This document shows positions 55,018-64,000 of a stretch of DNA of 64,000 nucleotides, in pieces. Source of the stretch: Psychrobacter jeotgali. GTDB lineage: Bacteria > Pseudomonadota > Gammaproteobacteria > Pseudomonadales > Moraxellaceae. The stretch covers positions 2,604,001 through 2,668,000 of the forward strand of contig NZ_CAJHAF010000001.1 in assembly GCF_904846315.1 (NCBI RefSeq), read 5' to 3'. The stretch's first letter is position 1. Each line of letters begins with the position of its first letter. A program made the translations under genes and the position numbers. Under the pieces are notes generated by a model. The model ran no database searches. It was not told where the DNA came from and saw nothing but the letters and a program-made list of their open reading frames with translations.

Positions 55018-56208
55018 TTAGTTAACATCATAATCTATGCAAGTAATGCTACTCAAGCAGTCTTTATTATTATGGGAGTCCCAAGGTGACGGTATTGTCA
55101 GCGCCTCTTTTAGCTGATAATAAGCGATATCTGATTGCTCTATTGCGTTTTCTTTCTTACTGTCATCGGCATTCACATTACCACTAATACTGCCATCTTC
55201 GTCGGCTAATGGATACTTTTCTAGACGTTCTTTATCAGACAACTCCATAAATGCTAAAAAGGCTTGGGCGGTCTTAGCCAGACTACTGTTTTGGCGCTTG
55301 GACAACTGCACTAGTAGAAATTTATATTCAGGCCCGAGAAATTCACGGATAGCATCGTCCGTCCACCGAGTATTGTCTGAACCAAAAAATAGCGTATAAC
55401 GATAGATATTAAATAAATTTTCAGCGTCTTTAATAAAATAGCTATCTGGATACTGCTTGATGTAATCCTCCCAAAATATAGCCCGTTTAATCAACTGATA
55501 ATATGAAATAGTAATCGCAGCGTCGTTCCAAAAAATATCTTGATTGTCTTTTGCCATCCGCTCAATGAATACCGCTTGATCTTCGGGCAGGTAAGGAGCG
55601 AATAGATCTGCCATTGCTTGTAGGTCATGATGAAAAGCATATACCCCTTCACCTAAGTACTGTACACTCACGTCCGCATTACTTCTTACCAAACTAACCA
55701 GGTAACGAATACGAGGATTTACCAGCCTCAGCTGTGCCACCGTTATCGTTTTACCTTGATCGAGAGTGCTCATAACGTCGTAAAATGCCCCATTGTCCCA
55801 ATCTCTATCAGCTCCTAAGAAGCGTCTATACATTGCTTGATAGTCTGCTAACCATTGTAATGTCTGAGCATTATCCGCTGTTGGCAAGCAAGCTCTTAGC
55901 TGATGCTGAAGCGCTTGAACATCATTAATTTCACTTTTACTACCTACCGCCCTTATAGTCGTCGTCAATTTAGAGCATATCAGCTGGTCTTTTAGCTTTT
56001 TTTCAGAAATATCGACTAAGGCGCTAGTGAGTTGCCTAGGAGTTTTTGCGTCTCTGAGGGACTGAGTACTGGATGGTTCTTCGACTTGTTCAGGTTGCTC
56101 AGGCTTAGGCTCAGGCGCTGAGGAAACAGATTTTTCTGGTGGTGGCTGGCAAGAACTTAGCACCAACAATACGCTGGTCATCATAAGTGCTAAGGTAGTT
56201 TTTTGCAT
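55018..56208 (-). CDS. Hypothetical large lipoprotein
   Basis: A 396-residue predicted lipoprotein: signal to residue 19 with lipobox LSSC, Cys20. A Pro/Glu-rich linker (about 22-50, with PEPKPEQPEQVEEP) follows, then a mostly helical globular part rich in Tyr, Trp and Phe (about 55-345) and a short acidic tail. Two Cys near the end (CLSSITC) and others may form disulfides. No catalytic motif or family was recognised. GAGGATAGAATTC precedes the ATG. Envelope location is inferred from the lipobox. Confidence 0.8.
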   Translation of the reverse strand: MQKTTLALMMTSVLLVLSSCQPPPEKSVSSAPEPKPEQPEQVEEPSSTQSLRDAKTPRQLTSALVDISEKKLKDQLICSKLTTTIRAVGSKSEINDVQALQHQLRACLPTADNAQTLQWLADYQAMYRRFLGADRDWDNGAFYDVMSTLDQGKTITVAQLRLVNPRIRYLVSLVRSNADVSVQYLGEGVYAFHHDLQAMADLFAPYLPEDQAVFIERMAKDNQDIFWNDAAITISYYQLIKRAIFWEDYIKQYPDSYFIKDAENLFNIYRYTLFFGSDNTRWTDDAIREFLGPEYKFLLVQLSKRQNSSLAKTAQAFLAFMELSDKERLEKYPLADEDGSISGNVNADDSKKENAIEQSDIAYYQLKEALTIPSPWDSHNNKDCLSSITCIDYDVN

Positions 56209-56388
56209 GAATTCTATCCTCTATGCTGGTGTTTTCGTTTGTAATGAGCGCTTGAATAATGCCCGACATCCCCTATAAAGAGAAACACTTATTTAATTAT
56301 AAATAGATTTTATAATAATAAATTGGTAGCAATAAAACATACTAATCACCTTAATAATTAACTTAACAACTAAACTATAAGGCACATC

Positions 56389-57501
56389 ATGGCATACGAC
56401 AACTTATTTGAACCCATTAAAATGGGCAACCAGACTCTAAAAAACCGCATTATTATGGCACCGCTTACTCGCCTGCGGGCTGTTGAGCCGGGTGACGTCC
56501 CAACTGCATTAGCAGGAGAATACTACTCACAGCGTGCGGCTGGAGCAGGACTGGTCATCGCTGAGGCCACCCAAGTTTCGTTTCAGGCCAAAGGTTATGC
56601 TGGCGCGCCCGGTATCCATACGCAAGACCAAACTACGGCGTGGAAAGCGATTGTCGATAACGTTCATGCCAAAGGCGGTAAGATCGTTGTACAATTATGG
56701 CACACTGGCTTGGTGGCGCACGAAAGTGTCCAGCCTGATGGCAAAGCACCTATTTCAGCCTCCGATGTCAAAGTAGGGGCTCGCACTTCTCTTCGTGATA
56801 GCAATAATCAAGCCATTCGGGTTGAAGCAACACCGCCGCGTGCAGCAACTATAGATGAGATTCAGCAAGTGATCGCAGACTTTGCTCATGCGACCAAATG
56901 CGCCAAAGAAGCTGGTTTTGATGGCGTTGAGATTCATGGTGCGCATGGCTATCTATTGCATCAGTTTTGGGTTGAACAAACCAACAAACGTGATGATGAG
57001 TATGGCGGTAGCCGTGAAAACCGTGCACGCTTGACGCTGGATGTTATTGATGCTTGCGTTGATGCTTGGGATAACGATCATGTCGGTATTCGCATTTCTC
57101 CTCAAGGCACGTTTAATGCGGTGGAAGCGGGCTACGATGAAGACGACAACATTTGGCTTATCGAGCAAATTAATAAACGCGATTTGATGTATCTGCATTT
57201 ATCTGAACCTGATTGGGCAGGCGGCACGCCCTATAACGATGGTTTCCGTCAGCGTATCCGTGACGCTTTTGATAATACAATTATCTCAGCTGGCGGCTAT
57301 ACGGCCGAAAAAGCAGAGAGAAATATCAAAGCCGGCTATATCGATGCCGTCGCTTTTGGTCGTGACTTTATTGCCAATCCTGATTTAGCAGAACGTATCC
57401 GTCAAGATGCGCCGCTTAATGAGCAGCATCCACAAACCTTTTATGGTGGCGGTGCAGAAGGTTATACCGACTATCCTTATTTAGAGCAAAAACAGGCTTA
57501 G
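56389..57501 (+). CDS. nemA: Old Yellow Enzyme family alkene reductase (NemA-like)
   Basis: FMN-dependent, NADPH-using reductase of activated alkenes, nitro compounds and maleimides. 370 residues, the length of E. coli NemA (365). Barrel motifs: NRIIMAPLTRLRAVEPGDVPTAL-type start shown by IMAPLTRLRA, VQLWHTGLVAHE, GVEIHGAHGYLLHQFW and TNKRDDEYGGSRENRARL, with the FMN-binding AFGRDFIANPDLAERI at the end. AAGGCACATC precedes the ATG. No NemR-type regulator is adjacent; regulation is unknown. Confidence 0.92.
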   Translation: MAYDNLFEPIKMGNQTLKNRIIMAPLTRLRAVEPGDVPTALAGEYYSQRAAGAGLVIAEATQVSFQAKGYAGAPGIHTQDQTTAWKAIVDNVHAKGGKIVVQLWHTGLVAHESVQPDGKAPISASDVKVGARTSLRDSNNQAIRVEATPPRAATIDEIQQVIADFAHATKCAKEAGFDGVEIHGAHGYLLHQFWVEQTNKRDDEYGGSRENRARLTLDVIDACVDAWDNDHVGIRISPQGTFNAVEAGYDEDDNIWLIEQINKRDLMYLHLSEPDWAGGTPYNDGFRQRIRDAFDNTIISAGGYTAEKAERNIKAGYIDAVAFGRDFIANPDLAERIRQDAPLNEQHPQTFYGGGAEGYTDYPYLEQKQA

Positions 57502-57559
57502 TCTGTAACCTTCAACCTAGCCTACGCAAAAACTCTAGCTAGTATCATTTTGAAGATTC

Positions 57560-57595
57560 AAAAGCCCCGATAGTGTAATGCTATTGGGGCTTTTT
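57560..57595 (+). terminator. Terminator of nemA-like gene
   Basis: AAAAGCCCCGATAG / CTATTGGGGCTTTTT imperfect stem with a T-run, 58 bp past the stop. Confidence 0.88.
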
Positions 57596-57648
57596 ACTTT
57601 CCATTAGTTCTAGTCGGCAAAAAATAAAATTGATATGTTGATATCGAC

Positions 57649-57724
57649 GTGCTGCTGGGATGAGTTTTACTGGCGTGCTGTGTCTACGCTGACAGAGGCT
57701 GCGCAAAATTCATCCCAGCAGCAC
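57649..57724. repeat. 76-bp hairpin repeat element, copy 2
   Basis: Left arm GTGCTGCTGGGATGAGTTTT (57649-57668) pairs with 57705-57724 with one G.T exception. The 32-nt core between them is identical to that of the element at 12142-12217, while the arms differ by compensated changes. It lies between the nemA-like and BaiN-family genes, outside coding sequence. Confidence 0.85.
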
Positions 57725-57770
57725 TACACTGTACCGATTTTAAAAGGTCTTAACTATATAAAATGCTCTT

Positions 57771-59072
57771 CTATACCACCTCTCCGCAAACAAAGCCGCT
57801 CGCCCACGCCCACTGAAAATTATAACCGCCAAGCCAGCCCGTTACATCGAGCACTTCGCCGATAAAGTACAGCCCCTCCTGTAATTTACTTTGCATGTTT
57901 TTCGAGGACACTTCATCGGTTTTAATACCGCCGCGGGTGACCTCAGCAGTACGATAACCTTCGGTGCCAGAGGGTTTGAGCTGCCAGCCGTTAATGGTTT
58001 GTCCAATCTCGGTTAAGCGCTCATCTTTAATATTCGACAGCTCCGTATCTTTAATATCCGCCCAAAGCATGGTTTGCAGAGTGGCAAGAAGTTTTTTAGG
58101 TAAAGCGTTACTGGTATTTTCGCTCAACACCGTGCGAATCAGCTGCTTTGGATGCGCCTTTTTATGGGTTAGTAATAGCTCAGTGATATCAGTTTCGGGC
58201 AATAGATTAATCTCAATGGTTTCGCCTGCATACCAATAATTTGACAGCTGCAGCATGGCAGGACCAGACAGACCGCGATGGGTAAAGAGCAGGGGCAACT
58301 TAAATGCAGTACGGCTATTACTGGCAACGACTGGTAAGCTAATACCCGCTAGCGCTTTTAGCAGCTCACCGGTTTTATCGGTAAAGGTAAAGGGCACAAG
58401 ACTGGCATCAATAGGCGTAAGCGTATGTCCAAATTGCTGCGCGAGCTCATAACCAAAGCCGCTTGCGCCTAAAGTAGGGATAGATAAGCCGCCGGTGGCA
58501 ACTACTAAGGACTCGCAGCTATAAAGGGTTTGTGTAGGTTTTAGATCATTGAGCTGCTCTTTTTGTTCTCTCTTACCTAGCTTTTTAGTCGTCACTATTT
58601 TAAAGCGTTTATTTTCCTTACCTTCATTGTTAGCTTTATTGTTAGTTTCATTAACTGTCACTTGATCAATTTGGGTGTTAATACGTACTTGCACACCGAC
58701 AGCAGCACATTCAGCGAGTAGCATAGTAACGATGTCTTTAGCCGAATCATCACAAAATAGCTGACCGTGTTCACGCTCATGATAGGCAATATGGTGTGCC
58801 TCAACCATGGCGATAAATTCCCAGCTGGAATAACGGCTCAGCGCTGATTTACAAAAGTGAGGATTGTCACCAATAAAATGCTCAGCCTCAACGAAGTAAT
58901 TGGTAAAGTTGCAGCGACCACCACCTGACATCAGGATTTTTTTGCCAACTTTATTGGCATGATCGAGTACCAGCACCCGGCGACCACGGCGACCGGCGGT
59001 AAGCGCGCAATATAAACCTGACGCGCCAGCACCGATGATGATGACGTCATAATGAGTAGTATTGTTATCCAT
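57771..59072 (-). CDS. BaiN/YhiN (HI0933) family flavoprotein
   Basis: NAD(P)/FAD-dependent oxidoreductase of 433 residues. N-terminal FAD site VIIIGAGASGLYCALTAGRRG, followed by the family-specific LMSGGGRCNFTN. The C-terminal block TAEVTRGGIKTDEVSSKNMQ, then GLYFIGEVLDVTGWLGGYNFQWAWASG is diagnostic. Members include bile-acid reductase BaiN and E. coli YhiN of unknown role. A Lys/Glu-rich loop near residues 150-170 is an insertion. It converges on the nemA-like gene with the hairpin repeat between them. Confidence 0.92.
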   Translation of the reverse strand: MDNNTTHYDVIIIGAGASGLYCALTAGRRGRRVLVLDHANKVGKKILMSGGGRCNFTNYFVEAEHFIGDNPHFCKSALSRYSSWEFIAMVEAHHIAYHEREHGQLFCDDSAKDIVTMLLAECAAVGVQVRINTQIDQVTVNETNNKANNEGKENKRFKIVTTKKLGKREQKEQLNDLKPTQTLYSCESLVVATGGLSIPTLGASGFGYELAQQFGHTLTPIDASLVPFTFTDKTGELLKALAGISLPVVASNSRTAFKLPLLFTHRGLSGPAMLQLSNYWYAGETIEINLLPETDITELLLTHKKAHPKQLIRTVLSENTSNALPKKLLATLQTMLWADIKDTELSNIKDERLTEIGQTINGWQLKPSGTEGYRTAEVTRGGIKTDEVSSKNMQSKLQEGLYFIGEVLDVTGWLGGYNFQWAWASGFVCGEVV

Positions 59073-59394
59073 AAAGCATCCGATTGTAAAATTCAGTCAT
59101 TATAAAAGATATTAGGGCGGCTTACCTGCTCACAAGACAAAAGAGATTTAAAGATAGTTTGCAAGTCATGGCAAAGCAGATAAAAAATCAAAATAAATGA
59201 GCGCTCTAACCCATAAGTGCACAGCTGTGCAGCCAAATTGTTGTCATTGATGGTTGATGTCTTGCATCAGTGAGGCTTATTTGTCAAACTATAGTCAAGT
59301 GTCATGCATTAAGGAAGATGACCTTTATTACCAGTATTAAGACTATCGGCAATGATAGTTGGTACCGGTCATAATAACTAAAAAGGATACTATC
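59073..59394. promoter_or_regulatory. Divergent region BaiN-like / acs
   Basis: A 322-bp spacer. A perfect 14-bp palindrome TGCACAGCTGTGCA lies at 59218-59231 and is a candidate operator. A TTGTCA box at about 59281 is a possible -35 for acs. No gene was recognised. Confidence 0.5.
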
Positions 59395-61371
59395 ATGACT
59401 CAGAAATCATTTCCCCTTACGGCTGAATTTATCGCCGCCGCCAATACTACTGCCGAGCAATACGCTAATAATTATCAGCAGTCTATTGCTTCATCTAAAG
59501 CCAGTGATAACTTTTGGGCTGAGCGTGCTGAATGGATCGATTGGTTTAAAAAACCAACCAAAATCAGCGATGTTAGCTATGACTTAGACGACTTTCGGAT
59601 TAAATGGTTTGAGGATGGTGAGCTCAATATCTCTGTCAATTGTTTGGATCGCCATCTAAGAAACAACCCCTATAAACCGGCCATTATTTGGGAGGGGGAC
59701 CACCCTTCACAGCACAAGATTGTCTCCTTTAAAGAGCTACATGCCGAAGTTTGCCGCCTAGGTAACGCTATGCGCAAGTTGGGTATCAAAAAGGGTGACC
59801 GTGTGACTCTTTATATGCCTATGATACCTGAAGCGATGGTTGCTATGCTTGCCTGTGCGCGTATTGGAGCCGTACATTCGGTGGTGTTTGGTGGCTTTTC
59901 AGCAGACAGCTTGGGCAACCGTATTATTGATAGCCAATCGAAGCTAGTCATTACCGCTGATGAAGGCTTGCGTGGTAATAAGCATACGCCGCTCAAGGTT
60001 AATGTTGATCGGGCGCTGGATATGGATGGGACTCAAAGTGTAGACAAAGTCATCGTCGTGCATCGGACGGGTAACTCAATCCCGATGAGTGGCCGCCGCG
60101 ATGTTTGGTATCATACCCTAATTGGCGGTGAGAGTGAGCACTGTGAGCCTGAAGTTATGAATGCCGAAGATCCGTTATTTTTGCTTTATACTTCCGGCTC
60201 AACCGGTAAACCTAAAGGTGTGCTCCATACTACTGGCGGCTATATCACTTATGCGCTCTCAACTTTTCGGGATGTGTTTGATATAAAAGACGATGACGTC
60301 TACTGGTGTACCGCTGATGTGGGCTGGATTACCGGTCATACTTATTCCACCTATGGACCACTTGCTAATGGCACCACGACGGTAATGTTCGAAGGCGTGC
60401 CCGAATATCCTACGTGGGCACGGGTGGGGCATATTATTGATAAGCATAAAATCAGTGTGCTATATACCGCACCTACCGCTATTCGTTCTATGATGAAAGA
60501 GGGCGATACCTTTGTCCGCGAGTCGGATCGCTCGAGTTTACGCCTGCTCGGCACGGTTGGCGAGCCCATTAATCCAGAAGCGTGGGATTGGTATTATCAT
60601 GTGGTGGGCGGCGGCCGATGTCCGATTGTTGATACGTGGTGGCAGACCGAAACCGGTGGTATTTTGCTGGCACCTATTCCAGGTACGGTAGCGCTTAAAC
60701 CAGGGGCAGCGATGAATCCTCTGTATGGTATCAAGCCTGAAGTAGTGGATAGTGACGGCGAAGTGCTTGAAGGTCCGGCCGAAGGTAATTTAGCCATCAG
60801 TAATAGCTGGCCTGGGCAGATGCGTACTATCTATAATGATCATCAGCGTTTTTTGCAGACCTATTTTACTGAATATCCAGGTTACTATTTTACTGGGGAT
60901 GGTGCCCACCGTGATGAAGATGGACATTACTGGATCACTGGCCGAGTTGACGATGTATTAAATGTCTCGGGGCATCGTTTAGGCACAGCAGAGGTTGAAA
61001 GCGCAGTAGACGCTCATCCGGCTACCGTTGAAGCTGCGGTAGTGGGTATGCCGCACGATATTCGGGGTGTAGGTATAGCTGCTTTTATTATACTAAGATC
61101 AGGTGAGGTCGCAAACGAATATCTAAAGTCTGAAATCAATCGTCATGTCCGTAATGAGATTGGTCCGATTGCTAATTTAAACGCCATTTATATCGTTGAC
61201 GCTTTACCTAAAACCCGCTCGGGCAAAATCATGCGCCGCATATTACGTAACCTTGCGGCTGGGCAGTATGTCGGGCTTGGCGATTTATCTACGCTTGCAG
61301 ATAGCTCAGTGATTAACCAAATTATTGAGGTAGTTAAAGTTGAGCGTGAGCAAAACCGAAATCAATGTTAA
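59395..61371 (+). CDS. acs: Acetyl-CoA synthetase
   Basis: Converts acetate, ATP and CoA to acetyl-CoA. 658 residues from the ATG at 59395, chosen because AAAAGGATACTATC precedes it and the length matches E. coli Acs (652); an upstream in-frame start adds 12 residues. ATP loop [55 protein letters not shown] and C-terminal [15 protein letters not shown] with the acetylatable lysine are all present. An Acs-type regulator is not adjacent. Confidence 0.97.
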   Translation: MTQKSFPLTAEFIAAANTTAEQYANNYQQSIASSKASDNFWAERAEWIDWFKKPTKISDVSYDLDDFRIKWFEDGELNISVNCLDRHLRNNPYKPAIIWEGDHPSQHKIVSFKELHAEVCRLGNAMRKLGIKKGDRVTLYMPMIPEAMVAMLACARIGAVHSVVFGGFSADSLGNRIIDSQSKLVITADEGLRGNKHTPLKVNVDRALDMDGTQSVDKVIVVHRTGNSIPMSGRRDVWYHTLIGGESEHCEPEVMNAEDPLFLLYTSGSTGKPKGVLHTTGGYITYALSTFRDVFDIKDDDVYWCTADVGWITGHTYSTYGPLANGTTTVMFEGVPEYPTWARVGHIIDKHKISVLYTAPTAIRSMMKEGDTFVRESDRSSLRLLGTVGEPINPEAWDWYYHVVGGGRCPIVDTWWQTETGGILLAPIPGTVALKPGAAMNPLYGIKPEVVDSDGEVLEGPAEGNLAISNSWPGQMRTIYNDHQRFLQTYFTEYPGYYFTGDGAHRDEDGHYWITGRVDDVLNVSGHRLGTAEVESAVDAHPATVEAAVVGMPHDIRGVGIAAFIILRSGEVANEYLKSEINRHVRNEIGPIANLNAIYIVDALPKTRSGKIMRRILRNLAAGQYVGLGDLSTLADSSVINQIIEVVKVEREQNRNQC

Positions 61372-61452
61372 TGCTCAAGATATACTAATGCTAAGCGTTT
61401 AAAACTAAATATCTAAAACTAAGCAATTAGAACCATCATAAAATAACTATTA

Positions 61453-61488
61453 AAAGGTCATGTTGTCATAAGCAACGTGGCTTTTTGT
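61453..61488 (+). terminator. Terminator of acs
   Basis: Imperfect stem AAAAGGTCATGTTG / CAACGTGGCTTTTT with loop TCATAAG, ending in T residues, about 85 bp past the stop. Confidence 0.7.
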
Positions 61489-61580
61489 TTATGTATCTCG
61501 TTTATGATATTTACGGACGCCAATCTGTTATAAACTGTACCTCACTATTTAATCGACACTTTAAAAGGCTCCTCATAATC

Positions 61581-62825
61581 ATGACTGATCTATCTTCTCC
61601 TGCCACTGATATTATTGACTTTAATAATAAAGCCACGCCTAAGATTGCTATTATTGGTGGCGGTCTTACCGGTTTGTTTACCGCTACTTTATTGGAGCGC
61701 AGTTTTAGTCAACGAGGAGGTCGTTCGTCATCAGATTCTAAGTCGATTTTGAGCTTGCCAGAGATTCATATTTTTGAAAAATCTCGTAGTGTTGGCCGTC
61801 TAGCCACACGCTATCGCACGGATAATAAGACGAATAGAAATTGGCAATGGGCCTTCGGAGCCCAGTTTTTCACTGCCAAATCAACGCCTTTTTCACAATT
61901 TATTAAGCCGTGGTTAGAGACGGGTTTATTGCAACCTTGGTGGGCAAAAGTAGTTGATTTAACACCTATTGATGAGCTTACTGAGCATAGCAATCAAACA
62001 CCTGTTATAGATTATAAAGAGCAGTGGGACGCCATTCACGCCCGTTATATTAGCACCCCAAAGATGACCAGTTGGGGGCGGGAGCTGGCAGGTCAGTTGC
62101 AGCATACCATTATTAATTATAAAACTCGGGTAGCACCATTAAGCCAACACTCTTTTATAGAAAGTAGCGCCAAAAAGACCGAACTTTTTGATGAGAAAGG
62201 CGCTAGTTTAGGCCAATTTGATTGGGTGATTTGTACTGCGCCTAATATTCAGGCCATGGAATTGATGGTGGATAGCGGTTTTAATGAACAAGCTAAAATA
62301 ACGCAACCAAAAATGCTCGCCTGCTACACGCTGATGCTGGGTTGGGAAGATTTGCAAACGCTACCGAATACTTTACAAAGTACAAGCCAGCAGCTATGGG
62401 ATGTGGCTTATGTGCAAGATTCAATACTGGGTAGAGTATTTGTTGAGCATCAAAAGCCTGCTCATGATAATCTGCTGCCAAGCGTTACGATTCATGCGCG
62501 TAATGATTGGTCAGAGCAACATGTTGATGAAGATATCGAATCTATACAAGCGCAGTTGCTAGCAGCTGCCAAGCAAGCATTGAACTGGAATGACAATACC
62601 GCGCCGAGCCAAGTGGATTGTCACCGCTGGCGTTATGCTGCAACCGCCGCTGATGCTAAAAACGATGCACTCGGAATACTAGTCGATAATGAACATCAGT
62701 GGATCGTCAGTGGCGACTGGTGCGGGCAGGGGAATATCGAAAGTTGCTATCAAATGGCGGAGGAAACCGTTCAAACTATGACAGCTACTATTAACTATAT
62801 GGCCACTAACCACCAGGACATATAG
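61581..62825 (+). CDS. Renalase-like NAD(P)/FAD-dependent amine oxidase family protein
   Basis: A flavoprotein of 414 residues from the ATG at 61581; upstream in-frame sequence is leader-like. FAD site KIAIIGGGLTGLFTATLLE with HIFEKSRSVGRLATRYR, then FGAQFFTAKSTPF, DWVICTAPNIQAMEL and the C-terminal CHRWRYAATAAD, GDWCGQGNIESCYQM. This order fits bacterial renalase-like proteins, some of which oxidise dihydro-isomers of NAD(P)H. Polar insertions (about 35-50) are unlike short homologues. Its 3' end overlaps the next minus-strand gene by 20 bp. Confidence 0.85.
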   Translation: MTDLSSPATDIIDFNNKATPKIAIIGGGLTGLFTATLLERSFSQRGGRSSSDSKSILSLPEIHIFEKSRSVGRLATRYRTDNKTNRNWQWAFGAQFFTAKSTPFSQFIKPWLETGLLQPWWAKVVDLTPIDELTEHSNQTPVIDYKEQWDAIHARYISTPKMTSWGRELAGQLQHTIINYKTRVAPLSQHSFIESSAKKTELFDEKGASLGQFDWVICTAPNIQAMELMVDSGFNEQAKITQPKMLACYTLMLGWEDLQTLPNTLQSTSQQLWDVAYVQDSILGRVFVEHQKPAHDNLLPSVTIHARNDWSEQHVDEDIESIQAQLLAAAKQALNWNDNTAPSQVDCHRWRYAATAADAKNDALGILVDNEHQWIVSGDWCGQGNIESCYQMAEETVQTMTATINYMATNHQDI

Positions 62826-63090
62826 ATTCGCAAGGTACGCCGTCTTTATCACGATCCAATTTAGTGTTGCCGCATTTCAATGCTTGTTTGGCTTGCTCAC
62901 AACTTACCATCTCTTTACAAGTGCGCGGGAGGTTTTTGCACTGTGCGCCGCCTTTACCTTTGACAAATAAAGGATGGTCGATTTCGACATCATTGTAAAA
63001 TGGGCTTTGCGTCCCATTGTTGACATTGACAGCAGCATTTGAAGTGCCGGAAAGGATAGACAATGCAGCGGCAAGAATGAGTTTCTTCAT
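62806..63090 (-). CDS. Exported excalibur-domain protein
   Basis: A 94-residue secreted protein with a signal peptide (MKKLILAAALSILSGTSNAA, cleavage near 19-20). The C-terminal half is an excalibur domain: CKEMVSCEQAKQALKCG and LDRDKDGVPCESIC, with the DxDxDG calcium-binding loop and paired cysteines. AGGACTTCTATT precedes the ATG. Excalibur domains often occur with nucleases, but here it is alone. Calcium binding is inferred. Confidence 0.88.
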   Translation of the reverse strand: MKKLILAAALSILSGTSNAAVNVNNGTQSPFYNDVEIDHPLFVKGKGGAQCKNLPRTCKEMVSCEQAKQALKCGNTKLDRDKDGVPCESICPGG

Positions 63091-63766
63091 AATAGAAGTC
63101 CTGTGCTAAGGTTCAACTAGAGCTAAAAAGGCAGAGATTAGAGTCGACTACACCTTTGTTTAATTAAATAAAAGGTTACTATAGCCAAAAGGTGTTATTT
63201 GGGCAATAGTGACTCCTCATTAACCTTCAATATGCTTCTTCTAAGGGTTTAAACAAAAAAAGACCCACAGAGGAGAACCTGTGGGCTGAGGAAAACGAGA
63301 TAAATCAAAAAGTATAATGACAATTACTTAAATTACTGTTTTCATTAAAACTAAAAGCTTAAAAGCAGTCATAAAATTAAATAATCCGTAGGCTCATTTA
63401 ATATTAAACTAGTGATATCAAACTAGATCGAGTATACATATGTTTCCTACTATGTTCATCATAACGGATATAGTAGGAGTTATACCAGCTTTATTACATG
63501 AGATTACGTTTAAAAAAAATAACATACATTGTCATAATTTGAAACATATCTTTATATTCGTAAGGATATGCTACAGGCATTGGTACATATGGCTTTAAGT
63601 CTCGTTGATGAAGAAATATCAGTACTATAAGTATGGTTTTGAGGTCTGAAACCGTCTAATCTGCCATTATATTAATATCGATGCGCCCACACAGACGGCA
63701 TGACGGCTGCCACGAAAAATGCTAAGCTAGCGTTCATCATTATGTCGATATCAAATTGGTTTTGTC
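63091..63766. other. Long AT-rich intergenic region before pgsA
   Basis: A 676-bp spacer between divergent genes. Its only strong structure is the minus-strand terminator at 63254-63287. An inverted repeat pair CCTACTAT.../ATAGTAGG occurs around 63447-63475. No reliable coding region or RNA was found. The pgsA promoter must be near the right end. Confidence 0.4.
63254..63287 (-). terminator. Minus-strand terminator without an obvious gene
   Basis: CCCACAG (63265-63271) pairs with CTGTGGG (63279-63285). Read on the minus strand the stem is followed by TCTTTTTTTG. It lies upstream, not downstream, of the excalibur gene, so it would end a transcript coming from 63.3-63.7 kb or leftward read-through from the pgsA side. 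Confidence 0.7.
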
Positions 63767-64000
63767 ATGACCGAAAGTACACGTCTAAATACGCAGCAAG
63801 CGCCAAGCGAAAAGAGCATTTTCAACTTACCGAACAATCTTACGATTGCCCGTATTTTGATGATTCCGTTGTTTGTGGCGATCGCTTATTGGCCCCCAGC
63901 TATGGGCATTGGTATGCCTGCCATTTCTGACAACGTCATCGCTCGAGTGGGTATGAGTGAGTTTAGTGATAGCTTACTGCGTCATTTATTGCTGACAGGG
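63767..64000 (+). CDS. pgsA: CDP-diacylglycerol--glycerol-3-phosphate 3-phosphatidyltransferase, N-terminal part
   Basis: First 78 residues of the inner-membrane enzyme that makes phosphatidylglycerophosphate. After a polar N-terminal ~17 residues comes FNLPNNLTIARILMIPLFVAIAYWP, the conserved first membrane segment of PgsA. The CDP-alcohol motif (DGxxAR...GxxxD) lies beyond the window edge. An insertion of ~35 residues after the first helix differs from E. coli. Start ATG at 63767. Confidence 0.82.
   Translation, partial: MTESTRLNTQQAPSEKSIFNLPNNLTIARILMIPLFVAIAYWPPAMGIGMPAISDNVIARVGMSEFSDSLLRHLLLTG

Overview
The window looks like chromosomal DNA of a Moraxellaceae gammaproteobacterium, most likely Psychrobacter. 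This is an inference from moderate GC, AT-rich spacers, the Pseudomonas/Acinetobacter-like gene order hemA / TPR gene / lolB / ispE / tRNA-Gln / prs / rplY / pth, and a short AccA without the N-terminal helical region of the E. coli protein. Almost everything is core housekeeping. No prophage, CRISPR array, plasmid or complete insertion sequence was seen.

Layout. 1-6.4 kb: start of a cation/proton antiporter, a periplasmic Do protease, then dapA, a short lipoprotein and purC (the E. coli dapA-bamC-purC order with a very reduced BamC), a 3-methyladenine glycosylase and a YqfO-like protein. 6.5-8.5 kb: two paralogous lipoproteins, a GacA-box-controlled CsrB/RsmZ-type small RNA, and a CsbD stress protein. 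8.8-12.1 kb: dadA, ygfZ-like, yjdM and a small SANT-like protein. 12.3-19.8 kb: the whole cytochrome bd module, with cydDC divergent from cydABX. 20-28 kb: hemL, ppx, accA, tilS, proC, yggT. 28.2-28.7 kb: tRNA-Ser(GCU) and tRNA-Arg(ACG). 28.8-33 kb: an RDD protein, two tandem Ca2+/Na+ exchangers, panD and pth. 33.2-41.5 kb: rplY, prs, two identical tRNA-Gln genes, ispE, lolB, a TPR protein and divergent hemA.

41.5-50.2 kb: a class V aminotransferase, a split YeeE/YedE transporter, an acyl-CoA synthetase divergent from a FadH-like reductase, amphi-Trp protein, hemG and lplA. 50.2-51.5 kb is the main accessory patch: an AT-rich orphan gene and a REP-associated tyrosine transposase between REP-type repeats. 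51.5-64 kb: a Tat-exported cholesterol-oxidase-like enzyme, trpR divergent from a solitary trpB, a large lipoprotein, an Old Yellow Enzyme, a BaiN-family flavoprotein, acs, a renalase-like oxidoreductase, an excalibur-domain protein and the start of pgsA.

The most notable items are non-coding. First, a GacA upstream activating sequence (exact TGTAAG-N6-CTTACA) sits ahead of a ~275-nt RNA with eleven GGA motifs, most of them in hairpin loops, ending in a strong terminator. Second, two 76-bp hairpin elements 45 kb apart share an identical 32-nt core while their arms differ by compensated base pairs. Functionally the window combines respiration (cyd), tetrapyrrole synthesis (hemA, hemL, hemG), lysine/pantothenate/proline/tryptophan synthesis, fatty-acid and acetate activation, and envelope lipoproteins.
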